From Chloroflexota bacterium (GTDB taxonomy: Bacteria > Chloroflexota > Anaerolineae > J036 > Brachytrichaceae): a stretch of 64,000 bases of DNA. Position 1 is the stretch's first letter. Every line of letters starts with the position of its first letter. A model generated the notes under the pieces. It made no database searches. It was not told the DNA's origin and was given only the letters and a program-made list of their open reading frames with translations. Positions 44,644-55,618 of this stretch are shown one piece after another. Made by a program: the position numbers and the translations under genes. The stretch is from the NCBI GenBank assembly GCA_025354985.1, contig JANXLU010000085.1:1-64000 (forward strand), written 5' to 3'.

Positions 44644-46631
44644 TCGACCAACACCGTGCACGTGCCATCTATGTTCCAAAGGCGCTGCGCAACGTTTTTG
44701 CCCCAATATTTATCGCTTGTTTGGTTCTCGCAGCGGTGCTGCGACTCGCTTCACTTGACCTAATCGATCTTCGTTATGACGAGGCCGTCGCCGCGGTCTT
44801 GGCGCAAAACATCGCACATGGTGCGCGTTATTTGGTCGTGCCAAATAGTGGTTCAGTGGCAAACCATCCACCGTTATGGATCTATTTATTGGCCGTCCCG
44901 TACACGTTTAGCAAAAGTTTGCTTGTTGCGGCCGGTTGGCGCGTGCTCTGGGATCTTGCTGCTGTTGCCGTGTGCGGCGTGCTATGTCAGCGTGCCTTTG
45001 GCTGGCGTACGGCAGTCGTGGCCATGTTGTTTTTTAGTGTCAATCCATGGGCGATCTGGTTTAGTCGCAAGCTGGGCGTTGCGGCAAGCCCGCTGAGTAG
45101 CGCTGTGATCTTATGGGGTTTCATCGAGGTTTTTCAGCGAAAAAATTTCCGTGGCTGGTTTATAGCAAGTATTGGCATGGCAACTGCACTGGCGTCGCAC
45201 CTGTCAAGCCTGTTTTTTTTACCCGCATATATTCTTGTTACTCTATTGGCATTGAAGAACCGTGACCGGAAAAATCCTTTGCTGGCGCTCTTGCCAATTA
45301 TTGTTGTGCTTGTTGCGATCGCTGCAATTGATGCATCGCGCGGATTTCCGGGGTTAAGCGCAATTGGTCGCAGTACGAGTGACCTGGTGCGAACTGACGT
45401 GGACGGAGTCCGGTTTGCAACTTGGATGACGGGTGGGGCACACTTGAGTGATATCACCGCGGAGTCATTTCCAATTTGGGCGGACCAGCCTATTCAAATG
45501 CTGGCATGGATCGACATCATGCAGCAATTTCTTGCAGTAGTGTCCATTTTTGCTCTTGCGGTGGTGCTAATGAATAGCAGGTTGCAAAAAGTGTTGGGGG
45601 TTGAAAGGTCAGTGTTAGCAATATTGCTTCTATGGATAGCGGTTCCGCTGGTGCTATACGTTCGGCACACCGGGGCGATGCAGGTGCATTACTTGGTGCT
45701 AATTTGGCCGGCGCCTTTTATTGTGATCGCGCTTGGGCTTCGATTGTCGTGGCGCATAGTTGGTCCGATTCAGCGGACAGGCTTGACAATCATCTGTGTT
45801 GGGATTGTGATCTGGCACGTCGTGACAACCTTCCGATTCAACGATTTTGTAGAGTCAGTTCCTACATCCGCACACGTGCCTGCGCGCGTCAGACTGGATG
45901 CTGCCGCTTCAGCGACCCGGATGGTATGTCGCACGGCAAATGACTGCGAGCCTAAAGTTATTGTGCTTGCCAACGGCGACGATCCATTGGTCGATCCCGA
46001 GGTAACGGTTTGGGCGGCAGCCTTGGGCGATGTCCAAGCTAGATTTGTTGACGCGCGGCAAGCGGTTCTGGCGCCTGGTTCGCCGGCCAGTATCATCGGA
46101 TCAGATGGCCCAGATGTTCGCACCGGCATGAGCGAACTAAGGTTAATTTCAACTGGCTTTGGGTCTTCAAGCGAAACCACACTCGGTCACACGGTTAGTG
46201 TTTCGGCCGTTGAAGGCAATTCTGGTGTTAGAGGTGCGTTACGTCTAGCCGGGGCGGTCGAGGACGTGCCAGCCGTTTGGGAAAATGGAGTCGAATTACT
46301 CGGCGTTCAGAGTGTTACCTCAGGCGGAAACGAAAGGATTACAGTTTGGCTCATGGTTACTAAATTGCAGGTTGATGGCCGGGACTTTCATTGGACACAT
46401 AGGAAATTTGTCAATGGTGCGCAGGTTTGGCAAAGGGACATAGGCGGCGTCCGCGCAAGAAATTGGCGGGTCGGTGATGTGCTTGTGCACCATTTCGACA
46501 TGCCCGCAACCGGCATTGGCGAGTTGGAGCAGATTCGCATAGGTCAGTATTCTTATCCCGCCATCCAAGCGGTAACTGTACTTACGTCCAAGGGAAGTTT
46601 TGAAGACGGTGTAACGGTCGATCTACCTTAG
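44640..46631 (+). CDS. ArnT/PMT-like membrane glycosyltransferase
   Basis: Membrane protein of 663 residues with about 11-12 hydrophobic segments up to residue 430 and a soluble C-terminal region of about 230 residues rich in beta-type sequence. The acidic pair is in LRYDEAVAAVLAQNIAHGARYL after the first segment. The start is GTG at 44640, overlapping the penicillin-binding protein stop (GTGA), so the two are translationally coupled. This suggests a role at the cell surface. Donor and acceptor are unknown. Confidence 0.75.
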   Translation: MIDQHRARAIYVPKALRNVFAPIFIACLVLAAVLRLASLDLIDLRYDEAVAAVLAQNIAHGARYLVVPNSGSVANHPPLWIYLLAVPYTFSKSLLVAAGWRVLWDLAAVAVCGVLCQRAFGWRTAVVAMLFFSVNPWAIWFSRKLGVAASPLSSAVILWGFIEVFQRKNFRGWFIASIGMATALASHLSSLFFLPAYILVTLLALKNRDRKNPLLALLPIIVVLVAIAAIDASRGFPGLSAIGRSTSDLVRTDVDGVRFATWMTGGAHLSDITAESFPIWADQPIQMLAWIDIMQQFLAVVSIFALAVVLMNSRLQKVLGVERSVLAILLLWIAVPLVLYVRHTGAMQVHYLVLIWPAPFIVIALGLRLSWRIVGPIQRTGLTIICVGIVIWHVVTTFRFNDFVESVPTSAHVPARVRLDAAASATRMVCRTANDCEPKVIVLANGDDPLVDPEVTVWAAALGDVQARFVDARQAVLAPGSPASIIGSDGPDVRTGMSELRLISTGFGSSSETTLGHTVSVSAVEGNSGVRGALRLAGAVEDVPAVWENGVELLGVQSVTSGGNERITVWLMVTKLQVDGRDFHWTHRKFVNGAQVWQRDIGGVRARNWRVGDVLVHHFDMPATGIGELEQIRIGQYSYPAIQAVTVLTSKGSFEDGVTVDLP

Positions 46632-46703
46632 GCGCCCGAGATTTTGAAGTTCGTGAGTGGTTGGCACGTGCAAATTGCATGCGGTTGGGTTGTAACTACT
46701 GAC

Positions 46704-46709
46704 TATCAT
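46704..46709 (+). promoter_or_regulatory. -10-like element for the MFS-IDO operon
   Basis: TATCAT, 8 bases before the ATG of the MFS gene at 46718. No Shine-Dalgarno sequence and no clear -35. Confidence 0.35.
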
Positions 46710-46717
46710 TGGACTCG

Positions 46718-48073
46718 ATGACTAGTGACATCGATGCGCCTATCGCGGCATCAATTGACCAAACGGCGCACCTTGATACGCGTAGGAATGTTTTTGCCTT
46801 TGGCACCGATATTTTTAGCTGGAATTTGGGAACGTTTATTGTTCCGGTTACGACGATCCTGGCCGCGCTCGCCGCAAAGTTAACCGAGGATCGGGCGCTC
46901 GTAGGACTCGTGGGGCTCGCGTGGAGTGCAGGATGGGCATTGCCCCAGTTGCTTGGCGCCAGACTAATTCACGGAAAGCCACGCAAGCTCAAATACGTCA
47001 TCTGGTCGGGAGTGGTTGGTCGGCAATGGTTTTTGGTGCTCGCTCTTTGGCTCTTGTTTACCGGAGCGGTTTCCAAGCCGCTGACGTTGCTTTTGTTAAT
47101 AGTGTGTGTTGCCGTATTTGCACTGGCAGATGGCGTAGCCTCGGTTGCCTGGTTTGATGTGCTGGCAAAGACAATTACATCCAGAACACGAACACGTCTT
47201 TTTGCAACAGTTACATTTGCGGCGACGATCGTCGCCTTGTTGGCGAATGGCCTGGTCGTCCGCAACATCTTTGAGTCTCCATTGCTGCCGTTTCCGCTCA
47301 ATTTCGGTTACGTAATTTTGATCGGGTGGGTCTTCATATTTATATCATTTCTCGGCATCACCGCGGTTCGGGAGCCGGCTGATCCACCGCTAAGTGCGGC
47401 TGTAGATAGTCACGTCGGCTTTTTCACCCAACTGATTATCGCAATTCGAACGGATTTGGTGTTTCGCAAATTACTGGTCGCTCGGTTGTTGACGGCGTTT
47501 GAGGTTATGGCCGCCCAGTTCTACATCGTGTTTGCGCAAGATCGATTAAAGATTAGCGATGCCGTGATCGGAGACTTTAGCACGGCATATACGGTCGGCT
47601 CGCTCATTGGCGTGCTTGCTCTTGGATCTGTCGCTGATAAGTTTGGCTCTCGAAGAGTAATTCAGGGGTCGAGTTTTTTTCAATTTATTGCGCCCGCCAT
47701 AGCATTTGGTACGGCCGTGCTTCTTTCTACGGTCGACAAGCTGCCATGGTTGGGGCTTTGGGCCATGATAGTGGTTCAGGGAATTAACGGTCTTGTCAAC
47801 CATAGCATGATGCTTGGTTTCCTAAACTATACCCTTGATGTGGCGCCGACAGACAAGCGTCCAATGTATGTGGGAACGCTTAACCTGCTGTATGGGTTGA
47901 TGGGCCTTACGCCACCGCTTGGGGGGCTCTTGATTGACGTATTTTCACGATCGGGGTCTCAAACTACGGGTTATGCCGTACTATTTGGAGGCGTGTGCCT
48001 CACTGTTTTAGTCGGGCTATGGGTTACGTCCAAGTTGCCAAAACATGGAAATGCTGAATTTACGCCAATTTGA
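46718..48073 (+). CDS. MFS transporter coupled to indoleamine 2,3-dioxygenase
   Basis: Major facilitator of 451 residues with about 12 hydrophobic segments. The segment DKFGSRRVIQGSSF after segment 8 matches the second MFS loop signature, while loop 2-3 is atypical (GARLIHGKPRKLK). The gene's end overlaps the IDO gene by 29 bases, so both are translated from one message. Transport of tryptophan, kynurenine or a related metabolite is a reasonable inference from this coupling but has no direct support. A TTG 9 bases upstream is an alternative start. Confidence 0.82.
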   Translation: MTSDIDAPIAASIDQTAHLDTRRNVFAFGTDIFSWNLGTFIVPVTTILAALAAKLTEDRALVGLVGLAWSAGWALPQLLGARLIHGKPRKLKYVIWSGVVGRQWFLVLALWLLFTGAVSKPLTLLLLIVCVAVFALADGVASVAWFDVLAKTITSRTRTRLFATVTFAATIVALLANGLVVRNIFESPLLPFPLNFGYVILIGWVFIFISFLGITAVREPADPPLSAAVDSHVGFFTQLIIAIRTDLVFRKLLVARLLTAFEVMAAQFYIVFAQDRLKISDAVIGDFSTAYTVGSLIGVLALGSVADKFGSRRVIQGSSFFQFIAPAIAFGTAVLLSTVDKLPWLGLWAMIVVQGINGLVNHSMMLGFLNYTLDVAPTDKRPMYVGTLNLLYGLMGLTPPLGGLLIDVFSRSGSQTTGYAVLFGGVCLTVLVGLWVTSKLPKHGNAEFTPI

Positions 48074-49175
48074 TATTGATCCCGCAAGTGGTTTTTTAGC
48101 AAACCCTGATCCGCTTACAACGTTACCGGATTATTTCATTGCTCTGGACAGGCTTGGACGGGAGTTGCCGGCACTGATATGCGCGGGTCGTGTGCGCGAA
48201 CGTGCGGACGCGTTACCCCTTTTGGATATTGCACGACTGGAGCGACCTGGAGAATGTGAGCGCGCCCTGTTGTTATATGCTACTTGTGCGAGTGCCTACG
48301 TTTGGGGCGGGGAGGAACCCAGGCTAAGACTTCCACGCTCTCTCGCCGAACCATTGTGGTTACTGGCAGAGGCATTAGGGCGCCAACCTATTATTCACTA
48401 TGCATCGAACGCGCTAAACAATTGGCGAAGGATAGATGCGGATGGGCCAATCGAGTTGGGCAATCTTGCAATGATCCAGGGCTTCCTATCCAGCTCAGAC
48501 GAATCCTGGTTTTACCTGGTGAGTGTAGCTGTCGAACAAGCTGGATTGCCAGCGCTTGGATTACTGTGCAGTCTGCATTTCGCAGTTGAATTAGCTGATG
48601 TCACTTTATTGGTCGACAGTTTGACGGCGGTTGCCAAGGTTATTGAGGCAATGTCGGGCCAGCTTCTTCGAATGTATGAAAACTGCGATCCGCACATCTT
48701 CTTTAAGCGGGTGCGGCCGTTTGTAGCAAGTTGGCCCTATCCCGGTGTGATTTATACCGGCGTAAGTGAAACACCATTAAAGCTGGCTGGCGCCAGTGCC
48801 GGACAGAGCTCACTTATACAAGCCTTGGATGCCTCTTTGGGAGTTCGTCATCACAGCAACTCCACCCAACCGTTTCTTGCAGCCATGCGTGCCTACATGC
48901 CGCCAAACCACCGACGATTCCTAAGTGCATTGGAGTCATGCCCCAGCGTGCACCAGTTTGTTGGTGCGCGAGGTGATCAATATCCTATCTTGGTCGAGGC
49001 TTACAACAGTTGTATTCATAGATTGGCCGAGTTCCGTCGCCACCACATGGAGATGGCGGCGCGGTATATCACAATGCAAGGCAGTGAAGGCAGGGAGGAT
49101 ATCGGCACGGGTGGAACGTCTGTGAGTACTTTCCTTGGGGCCGCCAGAAGGGAAACGCGTGAATATCGCGTCTAG
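48045..49175 (+). CDS. Indoleamine 2,3-dioxygenase
   Basis: Haem dioxygenase that opens the indole ring of L-tryptophan to give N-formylkynurenine. The 376-residue protein has the family landmarks: FKRVRPFVASWPYPGVIY (substrate Arg near 222), GASAGQSSLIQALDASLGVRH (249-269), MPPNHRRFL (285-293), RRHHMEMAARYI with the proximal haem His (His334), and GTGGTSVSTFLG (354-365). The start overlaps the MFS gene by 29 bases. Together with the kynureninase operon at 2-10 kb it would supply the first step of tryptophan breakdown. A kynurenine formamidase is not seen in the window. IDO rather than tryptophan 2,3-dioxygenase is clear from motifs and length. Confidence 0.93.
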   Translation: MEMLNLRQFDIDPASGFLANPDPLTTLPDYFIALDRLGRELPALICAGRVRERADALPLLDIARLERPGECERALLLYATCASAYVWGGEEPRLRLPRSLAEPLWLLAEALGRQPIIHYASNALNNWRRIDADGPIELGNLAMIQGFLSSSDESWFYLVSVAVEQAGLPALGLLCSLHFAVELADVTLLVDSLTAVAKVIEAMSGQLLRMYENCDPHIFFKRVRPFVASWPYPGVIYTGVSETPLKLAGASAGQSSLIQALDASLGVRHHSNSTQPFLAAMRAYMPPNHRRFLSALESCPSVHQFVGARGDQYPILVEAYNSCIHRLAEFRRHHMEMAARYITMQGSEGREDIGTGGTSVSTFLGAARRETREYRV

Positions 49176-49191
49176 GCAAGGCACCAACGCC

Positions 49192-50805
49192 CTAGTTTTT
49201 CTCAAATATGGCGAATTGACCAATGTCCAGCGCGTAGTGGTAGTGCGATTCAATATACTCATGCAACTGCGGCCAACCTTTCCAGACGTTGATGAACTGC
49301 GCTGTTGGCCACGGATAATCGTCCTTGCTTAGAATAAAAAAACGGGGTTTCCGGGCGGCTATTTGAGAAATCATCCGGACTTGATAGGCGGTGGTCACTT
49401 CCAGATCCCTACCTTCAGTTATCCAGCGGACATACGGAAATGCCATACCCATTGGCCGGTTCGCCAATGCATAGACAGCCGGTACATCTGAAAAAATCAC
49501 AGAAGGTTCGGCCGGTAGCGTTTTTTCTTCAATGAAGGCCGCCAGACTTACATAATCGCCAAGTTTTGATTCGGCATGGATTGCATTCATAGACTTGCGT
49601 TCGATGAACAGGTTTGACACGGCGTCCGCCGTCCAGGGCGCTATGGAGGCCGCCAGCCCTATCATGGCCGCGATGCACGCCATGCCACTAATTATTCTGA
49701 GAGGGCGGAAGCGAACGCCGGCTACGCTGCTCGCCGCGCATAATGCCATTGCGGGCAACCATATTACGAAGTGGTATCTGTATGAGTGACCTTGCCAGAT
49801 GTTTAGGGCAACCCCCAGTACCAGGTAGAAAAACGCGATGAGGCGCTGCCTGGTAAAGCCGGAATTAAGGAGCAGCACAAGTGAGCAGGTCATTGCGAAA
49901 ACAACGGGAGGAAATCCGCGTCCCAACCAATTGATTGATTGAACGGTGTCCTTCCAGCCGGCCATGGGCACGTTCCCAATCAGCATAAATGTGACGATTT
50001 CTTCGCGAAAAAGTGATGTAAGCCAAATCCAGCGATCTTGAAGAGTTACCTGGGCAAACGTTGCCAGGTCATAACGAATGTGCAGCCACCAATCAGGTAG
50101 CGTTCCTTGCACGACAATAAGCGCCAGTCCGGCGGCTATCGTTGCGAATCCTCCGGCCAAGGTTGCGAGGATTGCTTTGTTCTTTTGCGGGTCGTTTGGC
50201 CAGATCGCTAAGGTCAAAATGGGGAGCACTGCAAAGGCTACAAACGGATACTTAAACCAGAATGTCATACCTATGGAAATGCCGGCCATAAACGCACTTG
50301 TCAGCGTTTTTGATCCGAGCTGTTTATATCCAAGCCATATGCTGAGAACAACAAATAAGTTTGCAAATCCTTCAGCTTGAGAGACCGCCCAATAATTTAG
50401 GCTGCCATAGAGCAGCAGATAAAGTCCGGACGCAAATACCGCGGACAGTTGGGAGCGAAACAGTCTGCGAGCGAGATCGCCAAGCACGAGCGCGGTTAAT
50501 CCCTGCCAGAATAAGTCCAGGATATGAATTGCAATAGGTTGCGATGAAACCACTCTTGCCAGCGCATACACAACCGGAGTCGCCGCACCACGAACATCCC
50601 AGCAGTCGCGATACATCATTCCCCCTCCACGGAGGACGTCCGCACACGTTGCAAAAACGCCCTGGTCAAACCACAGGGGATAGAGCAACTGTGGAAGCCC
50701 AACGAGCACCAGCAACAAAATCAATCCAACTGGGAGCAGGAATTTTGACATGGCTGGCTTCGCCATTGCAAAGATTCGGAGCCCTGCGCTGAATTCAACT
50801 CGCAT
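49192..50805 (-). CDS. GT-C-like membrane glycosyltransferase, DQ variant
   Basis: Membrane protein of about 537 residues with roughly 11-12 hydrophobic segments and a soluble tail of about 120 residues. After the first segment the position of the GT-C acidic pair reads WFDQGVFATCADVLRGG, with Gln in place of Glu. The other three related proteins in the window keep DE. It ends the run mfd, phosphatase, GT2, this gene. The ATG at 50805 overlaps the GT2 stop by 11 bases. ATGs at 50766 and 50751 are alternatives, and none has a ribosome site. Converges on IDO. Confidence 0.68.
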   Translation of the reverse strand: MRVEFSAGLRIFAMAKPAMSKFLLPVGLILLLVLVGLPQLLYPLWFDQGVFATCADVLRGGGMMYRDCWDVRGAATPVVYALARVVSSQPIAIHILDLFWQGLTALVLGDLARRLFRSQLSAVFASGLYLLLYGSLNYWAVSQAEGFANLFVVLSIWLGYKQLGSKTLTSAFMAGISIGMTFWFKYPFVAFAVLPILTLAIWPNDPQKNKAILATLAGGFATIAAGLALIVVQGTLPDWWLHIRYDLATFAQVTLQDRWIWLTSLFREEIVTFMLIGNVPMAGWKDTVQSINWLGRGFPPVVFAMTCSLVLLLNSGFTRQRLIAFFYLVLGVALNIWQGHSYRYHFVIWLPAMALCAASSVAGVRFRPLRIISGMACIAAMIGLAASIAPWTADAVSNLFIERKSMNAIHAESKLGDYVSLAAFIEEKTLPAEPSVIFSDVPAVYALANRPMGMAFPYVRWITEGRDLEVTTAYQVRMISQIAARKPRFFILSKDDYPWPTAQFINVWKGWPQLHEYIESHYHYALDIGQFAIFEKN

Positions 50806-51562
50806 CAATCACGTGCGGCGTACCCTGGCCTCGACCATTTACAAGATAGTGGTTCCGGTGAAGAACTATGCCGGCACACAATGTGAACAAGCGCCACAGC
50901 CCTCGCGCGGCTTCCCTTACGTCCATTTTGCTGTTGCCTTCCGCGCGCGCTGGCAAGCGGATGGCGACCTCGCGGATGCGCATCTGGTTTATTTGCAGGA
51001 CAAATAGTGATTCGAAGAAGAATCCGTAGCCGGTGGCATTTACCAGTTCAAACGCTTGCAGTGGCACGGTGGCAAGATCATATAACCTGAACGCGGAAGA
51101 CGCATCGTATGGAATACCAAGCAAAGACTTGGTCAGAAAGTGCCCGGCTTTTGTCATTAGGACGCGCATCACCGTCCACTCCTGCAAGCTATCATCACGC
51201 AAATATCTGGACCCGCACACAACGTCACACGTGCCAGCGAGGGCCAAAAATTCCGAAATGCTCTCTGGCGGATGCGTGCCGTCGCAGTCCATGGATATCA
51301 GAGTCTGATAGTCCCTGGCGTATGCGAACCGGATACCGGCCATATGGGCTGATCCTATGCCTGCTTTTGCATTGCGGTGAATGACTTTTACTCGTGCGTG
51401 ACGCGTTGCAAGCGCATCAAGAATATCGCCGGTTCCATCCGGCGAGGCATCGTCCACAAATAAGATATCCGCGTCGTATTGCAATGCGACAAGTTGCTCC
51501 GTGAGGCGTTCGACGTTGCCGCGTTCGTTATATGTCGGAATAAATATCAGCGTTCCTGACAA
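50795..51562 (-). CDS. GT2 polyprenyl-phosphate sugar transferase (dolichol-phosphate mannosyltransferase-like)
   Basis: GT-A fold enzyme of 255 residues. FIPTYNERGNVERL opens the domain, DILFVDDASPDGTGDIL gives the nucleotide Asp, SMDCDGTHPPE the metal DxD-like site, and GSRYL and AFRLYD follow. There is no large C-terminal membrane region, as in soluble DPM1-type enzymes. I start at TTG 51562, because AGGA lies 9 bases before it and it follows the phosphatase stop. A longer frame to 51652 lies inside that gene. It probably makes polyprenyl-phosphate sugar, the donor class used by the neighbouring GT-C-like proteins. Confidence 0.82.
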   Translation of the reverse strand: MSGTLIFIPTYNERGNVERLTEQLVALQYDADILFVDDASPDGTGDILDALATRHARVKVIHRNAKAGIGSAHMAGIRFAYARDYQTLISMDCDGTHPPESISEFLALAGTCDVVCGSRYLRDDSLQEWTVMRVLMTKAGHFLTKSLLGIPYDASSAFRLYDLATVPLQAFELVNATGYGFFFESLFVLQINQMRIREVAIRLPARAEGNSKMDVREAARGLWRLFTLCAGIVLHRNHYLVNGRGQGTPHVIDAS

Positions 51563-51588
51563 ACTATTGATTCCTGGTGCGACGGAGA

Positions 51589-52170
51589 CTAAATACTTTG
51601 CAACCCAAGCTGTAGCCCATCCTGCATCAGCGGTTGTTTTCGACGATCCCAATCCCCTGAATCTGGCTCAAACAAAAACGAAAGTGTCCATCTTGGACCG
51701 TTGCGGGTTGCGCCCCATATACCGGCGGGCGGCGCCGGATTACCCATTGCAGTTTCATACGGTTTCAGGTCGAGCAAACCATCGGAAAGATGTACAAGCA
51801 ACGCCCGGATAGGTGACCCATGGGAGGTGATGGCGACACGTTGATAGGGTGATTTATCCAGGGAGGCAATACTCTGAATCACCCGGCGGGATACGTCATC
51901 GCGGCTTTCGTCATCTCGGTGTTCAGCCAGACGGTCATCAATCGTGTACATGAGCCTATTGTGGAGTGCGATCTGACTGCCAGTCTGCAGAGCGCGTTGA
52001 AGAGGTGAAACGACAACGTGCTGCAGATCTGAACTTGCCAGGAACATAGCGGCTGCCTTTGCCTGGATCTGCCCAAGGTCTGACAAGCCTGGTCCAGGCG
52101 GAACCTTGTAGTTTAGTGTGCTGTTTCGGTCAGGTGTGGCATGCCGGACAATAAATAGGTGGTCGATCAT
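51589..52170 (-). CDS. Histidine phosphatase family protein
   Basis: Phosphoglycerate-mutase-like phosphatase of 193 residues. The catalytic loop is FIVRHATPD (RHA instead of the commoner RHG), the second arginine is in SPLQRALQTG, and the second His lies in AITSHGSPIRALLVHL. The start at 52170 is 28 bases after the mfd stop. An upstream ATG at 52224 lies inside mfd. The substrate is not predictable, and alpha-ribazole phosphatase or general sugar phosphatase activities are possible. Confidence 0.82.
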   Translation of the reverse strand: MIDHLFIVRHATPDRNSTLNYKVPPGPGLSDLGQIQAKAAAMFLASSDLQHVVVSPLQRALQTGSQIALHNRLMYTIDDRLAEHRDDESRDDVSRRVIQSIASLDKSPYQRVAITSHGSPIRALLVHLSDGLLDLKPYETAMGNPAPPAGIWGATRNGPRWTLSFLFEPDSGDWDRRKQPLMQDGLQLGLQSI

Positions 52171-52198
52171 AGCGTTCTGTTTTGTGGTTGGGAATGCT

Positions 52199-55100
52199 TC
52201 AGGCAAGGACGGCCAGGCGTTCAATAATATCCATTAGTTTCTTTTTCCATTGGTCGGCAGTGCCAGATCGAAGAAATGACAATTGCTTGCGGCCAATGAT
52301 GCCCTCTGGACCAACTAGCAATCGCAACCGCGCTTGGTCCAGGTTTTCAATGGCGTCCGCCCGAACGGTGAATCGATTTCCTTCACTAGTGATACTTTGA
52401 GCACCAAATTTATCCGCCAACAATTTTAACCGGGCCTGAAACGTAAGGTTTTGTGCCGCAATAGGCATTTTGCCGAACCGATCCGTCAGTTCTTCTTCAA
52501 ACGCCTGGATTTTTGCCTCTGAGTCTAGGCTGCCAACGCGCCGATACATTTGTACACGCAGCATCGCATCAGGAACATAACTTTCGGGTAACCCGACCGT
52601 CAGCGGCAAATCGATCGTAATTGGTTTAATTTCCGGACCAGGTATTGCGGTCCCATCGCGGACGGCACGGAGCTTGCCAACTTCTCTTGAGAGTAACCTG
52701 GTGTACAGGTCAAGACCAACCGTTTGAACCTGACCGCTCTGCTTTGGTCCGAGCATGTCGCCCGCACCACGAAGCTCAAGGTCACGCATGGCAATCATGT
52801 AACCGGCCCCGATTCCCTTGGCTTCTCGCATGGTTTCGAGCCGGTCACGGGACTCCTGGGTGAGCTTGCCACGTTTGTCGTGCAGGAAATAGGCGTATGC
52901 CTGGATTGAGCTGCGGCCCACGCGCCCGCGAAGCTGATACAACTCGCCCAGACCGAACATATCCGCCCGATCAATGATGATCGTGTTGGCGTTCGATATG
53001 TCCAGACCACTCTCAATTATGTTTGTGCAAAGAAGTATTTGAAACTTTCCTTCGGAGAAAGCGGTCATAGCAGCCGCCAGTTTTCGCTCTTCCATTTGAC
53101 CGTGAGCTACGGTCATGGTGGCTTCCGGCACAAGGCGACTTAATCGCTCCTGCAATACTCCCAGCGTTTGCACGCGATTGTGCACAATAAAAACTTGGCC
53201 ATCGCGATCCAATTCGCGGCGGATCGCCTGTTGAATTACCGAATCATCCGCAGGCCCGACATAACTGATGATAGGTAGACGATCAACCGGAGGTGTTTCG
53301 ATTTTGCTTATGTCTCGAATGCCGGTGAGGCCCAAGTAAAGTGTTCGTGGAATTGGGGTTGCAGTGAGCGTTAGCACATCCACGCTCGATCGAAGTTTTT
53401 TTAGTCGTTCCTTGTCGCGAATACCAAAGCGCTGTTCTTCGTCGATGATCAATAGACCAAGATCCTTGAACGTTGTGCTTTCACTTACCAAACCGTGAGT
53501 GCCAATGACAATATCAATCTTCCCTTCGCGGAGACCGTCATGGATCTTCCTTTTTTCGGCTGCGGTTCGGAATCTGGACAGCATTTCGACCTTCATCGGG
53601 TAACTAAGCAGGCGACGGCTAAACGTTGTCCAATGCTGCTGCGCCAACACCGTCGTTGGAACGAGGACCGCCACCTGTTTGCCATCTTGAACTGCTTTAA
53701 AAGCGGCGCGCAATGCTACTTCCGTCTTTCCAAATCCGACATCGCCGCATACCAGCCTATCCATCGGGCGGGGGCGTCGCATGTCCTCTTTTACGGCCTC
53801 GATGGCTCGGAGCTGATCATCGGTTTCTACAAATGGAAAACTCGCCTCAAGTTCATGCTGCCAGGCAGTGTCCGGCCCGAAGCTGTGTCCAACCGCCAAT
53901 TCGCGTTCAGCGTAAACCTGAAGTAACTCTCGAGCGACCTCGGCCGCAGCCCCTTTTGCTTTCTGCCGTTGAACCTGCCAGTCACCGTTACCGAGCTTGC
54001 TTAGGACCGGTTGAAGATCATCGCCGCCGACGTACCGATTGATCCGATCGACATGATGCAACGGAACATACAATCGATTTGCTTCGGCATATTCCAGGAG
54101 TAGGTATTCACGTTCACCCTCTTGCGGCAACTGTTGGGTTCCGGTGTTGACCGTGAGCTTGATCAGCCCGCGAAAGATGCCAACACCGTAATCCTCGTGT
54201 ACGACCGCATCGCCAGGTTGCCAATCGGAAAAGGCGCGTTCGGGTGCCGCGCGACGCGCCCGGTTGAAGCTCGATGATTCGGGTTTTACAAACCCAAAGA
54301 TTTCATTGTCAGTTAAGACGACGAGATTGAAGGTTGAATCTTCGGCATCAGTCTGTGCGAATTCGAATCCACCTGGAAGCGCTGCCGTTACGAATGAAGG
54401 CACTTCTCGCTGGTCCGCCAAAAGTTCGGACTGTCCTGACTGATATGGATGTTTCTGACCCCAAATGTCGGCCAATCGCGCAGACTGTCTGGAAACGACG
54501 ATGACCCGGCTGCCGCTTGAAGGCTTGGCACCCTTATATGACTCTTCCAGATAGTTTACGAGCGGAGTAAATTGCCCTCCGAAATGTGGAGGAGATATGA
54601 AGGATTTACTTATGGCGCTTTGACCGAGCGTGGCCGAGTTTTCATATCCTTGACCCAGCACGAGGCAACGGATTGACGCCACCAGAGTTGCATAATCCTG
54701 CCAAGAGATATATGGACGTTCAACTTCAGACTCAGATATCTGATTGACACCACGTTCTCGTTCCGCACGCTGCTCAAGCTCGTGCCACGCATCGGCAAGT
54801 TCGGCCTCATCGTCGACAATGACCAGGCCTGCGCCGATATGATTAAGAAGAGATGTTTGCCGGGCGGATGCTGCGGTGCCACCACGTGAGGCCGGGGAAT
54901 CCATCGGAGTAAGCAAGATTCGACCGAGCCGGCTTCCACTACGCTGCGTCTCGGGGTCAAATGTACGAATGGAGTCAATTTGATCCCCAAATAGTTCGAT
55001 CCGCGCCGGGCTATCCATGGCGGGAGACCAAACATCCAGTATTCCACCACGCCGGCTAAAAGTCCCCAAGCGCTCAACGACGCTGTCCGGTGTGTACCCT

Positions 55101-55609
55101 ACATTTAACCAATGACTTAGTTGTTGCTCAAGGTTTATCGGCTGATCCTCAGCAAGTATGCGAGAGTTTGTTTGTGCAAAGTGCGGTGACCAAACGGGTT
55201 GCATTAGCGCACGGGGGCTGGTAATGATGCATTTGACCACCTGTACACTCTGGTTGGGTTGCGTGTGAATGTCGCGAACCAACGAGGCCAGCACGGCGCT
55301 CCTGTGGGCGATAACATCTTGTACCGGTGCTACCGTGTCATAAAAGGCGGTGTTTGGCTCGGCAAATCGCATGACTTGGTCCGGACCACACAAGGCGCGC
55401 AATGCATCAAAATACATGCGCGAACCGTCCACAGAGGACGCCACAATAACGATGGGCTTGCGAAGCCGTTCAAATAGCGCCGCGGAAACTACGGATCGTG
55501 CTCCACGCATAAGTTGCAGCGGAGCAACCTGCGCACGATCCAAATCTTGAATAAGCGTATCAAACGCCGCGCCCCCGCTTATTAAATCAATCAGAGGCCG
55601 CAGATTCAT
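52199..55609 (-). CDS. mfd: Transcription-repair coupling factor Mfd
   Basis: Removes RNA polymerase stalled at lesions and recruits UvrA. The 1136-residue length and domain order are standard: a UvrB-like N-terminal module, the CarD-like RNA-polymerase-interacting domain ([16 protein letters not shown] near 450-500), the RecG-like translocase ([42 protein letters not shown]), and the C-terminal domain. The ATG has no ribosome site, and TAAAAT lies 9 bases upstream. It heads a unit with a phosphatase and two glycosyltransferase genes. Confidence 0.97.
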   Translation of the reverse strand: MNLRPLIDLISGGAAFDTLIQDLDRAQVAPLQLMRGARSVVSAALFERLRKPIVIVASSVDGSRMYFDALRALCGPDQVMRFAEPNTAFYDTVAPVQDVIAHRSAVLASLVRDIHTQPNQSVQVVKCIITSPRALMQPVWSPHFAQTNSRILAEDQPINLEQQLSHWLNVGYTPDSVVERLGTFSRRGGILDVWSPAMDSPARIELFGDQIDSIRTFDPETQRSGSRLGRILLTPMDSPASRGGTAASARQTSLLNHIGAGLVIVDDEAELADAWHELEQRAERERGVNQISESEVERPYISWQDYATLVASIRCLVLGQGYENSATLGQSAISKSFISPPHFGGQFTPLVNYLEESYKGAKPSSGSRVIVVSRQSARLADIWGQKHPYQSGQSELLADQREVPSFVTAALPGGFEFAQTDAEDSTFNLVVLTDNEIFGFVKPESSSFNRARRAAPERAFSDWQPGDAVVHEDYGVGIFRGLIKLTVNTGTQQLPQEGEREYLLLEYAEANRLYVPLHHVDRINRYVGGDDLQPVLSKLGNGDWQVQRQKAKGAAAEVARELLQVYAERELAVGHSFGPDTAWQHELEASFPFVETDDQLRAIEAVKEDMRRPRPMDRLVCGDVGFGKTEVALRAAFKAVQDGKQVAVLVPTTVLAQQHWTTFSRRLLSYPMKVEMLSRFRTAAEKRKIHDGLREGKIDIVIGTHGLVSESTTFKDLGLLIIDEEQRFGIRDKERLKKLRSSVDVLTLTATPIPRTLYLGLTGIRDISKIETPPVDRLPIISYVGPADDSVIQQAIRRELDRDGQVFIVHNRVQTLGVLQERLSRLVPEATMTVAHGQMEERKLAAAMTAFSEGKFQILLCTNIIESGLDISNANTIIIDRADMFGLGELYQLRGRVGRSSIQAYAYFLHDKRGKLTQESRDRLETMREAKGIGAGYMIAMRDLELRGAGDMLGPKQSGQVQTVGLDLYTRLLSREVGKLRAVRDGTAIPGPEIKPITIDLPLTVGLPESYVPDAMLRVQMYRRVGSLDSEAKIQAFEEELTDRFGKMPIAAQNLTFQARLKLLADKFGAQSITSEGNRFTVRADAIENLDQARLRLLVGPEGIIGRKQLSFLRSGTADQWKKKLMDIIERLAVLA

Positions 55610-55618
55610 TAGCCAACT

